A stretch of 52,123 nt of DNA. Origin: Candidatus Komeilibacteria bacterium CG11_big_fil_rev_8_21_14_0_20_36_20 (lineage in GTDB: Bacteria; Patescibacteriota; Patescibacteriia; UBA1558; GWA2-36-10). The stretch is taken from assembly GCA_002787405.1 (NCBI GenBank), contig PCWQ01000008.1, positions 1 to 52,123 of the forward strand, written 5' to 3'. Below are positions 49,997 through 52,123 of the stretch, in pieces. The position numbers and the translations under genes were made by a program. The number at the start of each line of letters is the position of its first letter. Within the stretch, counting starts at the first letter, position 1. The notes beneath the pieces were generated by a model. The model made no database searches and was not told where the DNA came from. It saw nothing but the letters and a program-made list of their open reading frames with translations.

Positions 49997-50249
49997 AGTT
50001 TTATTTTATTTTTTTAAATAGTAGCTTAATTATCCTTTAGGGATTCTTAAAACATGATTATAAATTGAATAATTCTCGTGCCCTTCGTCTCCCTGCCTGC
50101 CGGCAGGCAGGCGCTCAAGACACTCACCTCGTCTTTTATATAAAATCGAATGGTTGGCGCTCCGAGTAAAGCGAGGGGCAGAAACCACCGTTCGGCCCGA
50201 GCTCACGGCCGAGGGCGAGCGAGGAGGAATGTAATGACGACGAGTCGAG

Positions 50250-50632
50250 TGGTGGAGATGAGGGGAATTACACCCCTGTCTGTCGCATGTCCCAATATAT
50301 TTCTACAAGCTTAGTTAATTTAACTTGTTTGATTAATAGCTTAAAAATTAACAAAAAGGCATTAATCTAGTTGGCTTTATTCTCAAAACATCCTAGCCAA
50401 CACAGAATGTTTTCAAGCCTGATAAATTGACGCTCCTAACTAACCCCAGGCAGATTAAACTAGAAACGGTCAAAGCAAATTTATGCTAAGACTGGTGAAA
50501 GTTGTGGAACTTGAAAAAGTTCTTTAACTTTGGCAAATGTATTTTTTGCACTTATTTTTGGCGATTTTTATGAGATCGTGAACTCAACTTGCTATATATT
50601 ATTTCATACAACGTCGAATATAAAACATCCCC
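50250..50632 (-). ncRNA. ssrA: tmRNA (ssrA)
   Basis: 5' GGGGATG pairs with 3' CATCTCC-A-CCA; tRNA-like 3' end GACAGGGGTGTAATTCCCC; internal tag ORF; 6 nt downstream of smpB. Confidence 0.92.
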
Positions 50633-50638
50633 CTGAAT

Positions 50639-51088
50639 TTAAAAACTTTTGATTTTACGGGCCATAACTCGTTCTATATCTCTTTTCTTAATGGTTTCTC
50701 TTTTGTCAAATTTCTTTTTTCCCTTTACCAAGGCGATTTTTACCTTGATAATTCTCCGAGAAGTATACACTGAAATAGGTATAATTGTCAAGCCCTTTTG
50801 TTGAGTTTTGCTAGTCAGGTAAATAATTTCCTTATCTTTTAAAAGAAGTTTACGGTCATGTTCTGCCTCATAATTTTTTAAAGAATGACCAGCTTTATGG
50901 TAGGGAGCAATGTATAATTTTTTAATCCAGACCTGCCCGTTTTTAATAGAAACAAAAGCACCTTTTAAATCCATCCGCCCCAGTTTGGCTGATTTGACTT
51001 CCTGACCGGTCAAAACCAAACCAGCTTCAAATTCTTCCAGAAGCTGAAAATTAAATTTAGCTTTTTTATTGATGGCCAGAGTTGACAT
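50639..51088 (-). CDS. smpB: SsrA-binding protein SmpB
   Basis: FEAGLVLTGQEVKSAKLGRMDLKGAFV; KKKFDKRETIKKRDIERVMARKIK. Confidence 0.97.
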   Translation of the reverse strand: MSTLAINKKAKFNFQLLEEFEAGLVLTGQEVKSAKLGRMDLKGAFVSIKNGQVWIKKLYIAPYHKAGHSLKNYEAEHDRKLLLKDKEIIYLTSKTQQKGLTIIPISVYTSRRIIKVKIALVKGKKKFDKRETIKKRDIERVMARKIKSF

Positions 51089-51198
51089 TTTTGCGTCAGT
51101 GTTGTATAAGATGAATAACCCTTTGGGTTATTGTTTTGAATATAACATATTTTATGTTTATATTCAAAGAAACGTTCATTTGGGAAAGGAGTCTGATT

Positions 51199-51402
51199 AT
51201 GGAGCAGGCTACAAGAGAACAGAAAGTTGATAAAATTTATAATTTTTTTCAACAAAAACAAATTTATGATATGACCAAAAGCCAGATAGGTTCACAATCC
51301 GACGAGCTCATTGAGCGAGCTTACCAACAGCTGAATGCTGGAGGAGGATTTGGCGGGCCGGTTAATGAACTTTTGGACGAAGCCAAAAAAGCGGAAAAGT
51401 AG
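51199..51402 (+). CDS. Small uncharacterised protein (67 aa)
   Basis: SD GAAAGGAG before ATG 51199; MEQATREQKVDKIYNFFQQKQIYDMTKSQIGSQSDELIERAYQQLNAGGGFGGPVNELLDEAKKAEK. Confidence 0.6.
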   Translation: MEQATREQKVDKIYNFFQQKQIYDMTKSQIGSQSDELIERAYQQLNAGGGFGGPVNELLDEAKKAEK

Positions 51403-51488
51403 GCGATGTCATGGATGATCTACAACAAAAGGGAATGGGCGTATTTAATCAATGCGCTCATTTTTTGTTTTTACAATAATTTTAAAAG

Positions 51489-51518
51489 AAAAAGACGGCC
51501 CTTAGTAGGTCGCCTTTT
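51489..51518. terminator. Probable bidirectional terminator between convergent genes
   Basis: AAAAAGACGGCC...GGTCGCCTTTTTA hairpin with A and T runs. Confidence 0.6.
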
Positions 51519-51526
51519 TAAAATCA

Positions 51527-51943
51527 TTAGGCCTCAAGCACTATGTTTACATCAATCTCATGTGTTAGGTCTTGAGTAACCAGCGCGATAGGAAATCTTG
51601 GCATTTTTAGTGACAGTTTTTTAACTGTCCAGCCAGGCAGAGCCTTGCCTAATTCTGGAATCATTGACTGTGCTTTTTTAGCAGCTCGCTCAAATAGGGG
51701 CAGGAATTTTTTTTCGAACACACCTGGCTGCAGGTGGACCCAGCGAGCTGGCATTGGCTCGCGAAAATATTCCTTAGCTTCTAGTTCAGGAGAGTTAAAT
51801 TCTCCTACATTAAGAATACATTGACCATTGGGAGTTAGCAGATAATCTTCACAGTAAGCTGGAAAATTATCGATTTTTATTGGTGCTGCAACAGTAAGTT
51901 TTGCAATTATTGCAACGGCCTGCGAGGGTATCTTTGGTTCCAT
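51527..51943 (-). CDS. Hypothetical protein
   Basis: 138-aa ORF, no recognised family. Confidence 0.5.
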   Translation of the reverse strand: MEPKIPSQAVAIIAKLTVAAPIKIDNFPAYCEDYLLTPNGQCILNVGEFNSPELEAKEYFREPMPARWVHLQPGVFEKKFLPLFERAAKKAQSMIPELGKALPGWTVKKLSLKMPRFPIALVTQDLTHEIDVNIVLEA

Positions 51944-52123
51944 AATTTTTTCTCGTTTTTTGTAGATTTTTTAATGTTCTTAATCTAAAGAATATATTAG
52001 CACGAGTGGTTCTTATGTCAATTGTATTATCCCGTATTATTCTAATTAAAAATGCGACATAGACAGATGATATAATTGGTTATGTAGAAATAACAATTAA
52101 ACATCAAAATCTATGCCGCACTA

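Noticed and set aside
51010-51261. 83-aa minus-strand ORF overlapping the smpB start
   Set aside because: Overlaps smpB in another frame and has an atypical composition.

Overview
AT-rich 52 kb chromosomal segment that looks like a Patescibacteria/CPR-type bacterium; this is inferred from protein families and was not tested phylogenetically. Most of the window is cell-surface machinery. (i) Three tandem paralogous secreted fibre-like proteins plus a secreted 'GWAWSENIGW' protein lie upstream of (ii) a long type IV pilus (T4P) locus: pilM, pilN-like, pilO-like, a small membrane ORF, pilB, a CheY-like receiver, a pilT-like gene with degraded ATPase motifs, pilC, two pilins, a pilin-like ORF without a prepilin site, pilD and five minor pilins. 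(iii) A second, minus-strand T4P locus (pilB2, pilC2, GspH-like pilin, a giant minor pilin with an LVIVD-type beta-propeller, PilW-like and PilX-like pilins, the last with a PA14/fibro-slime-like insert) lies about 14 kb downstream. Housekeeping genes between and around these include comF, clpC-like, htpX, lemA, ligA, gatC, gatA, a DsbA-like gene, lgt, a VIT1-like transporter, a MacA/MacB-type exporter, infC-rpmI-rplT and smpB-ssrA. RNA genes: tRNA-Ser(GCU), tRNA-Asp(GUC), tmRNA. Main observations: the degenerate PilT; an 86-bp identical 5' cassette shared by two otherwise divergent pilin genes; minor pilins fused to adhesive-type domains; a pilN with two PilM-binding-like motifs; a 15-bp inverted repeat covering a pilin start codon; an in-phase TTTTTTG slippery heptamer exactly where a sugar transferase gene breaks frame; and a zinc-ribbon micro-ORF absent from the supplied ORF track. 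No CRISPR array, IS element, prophage or rRNA was seen.
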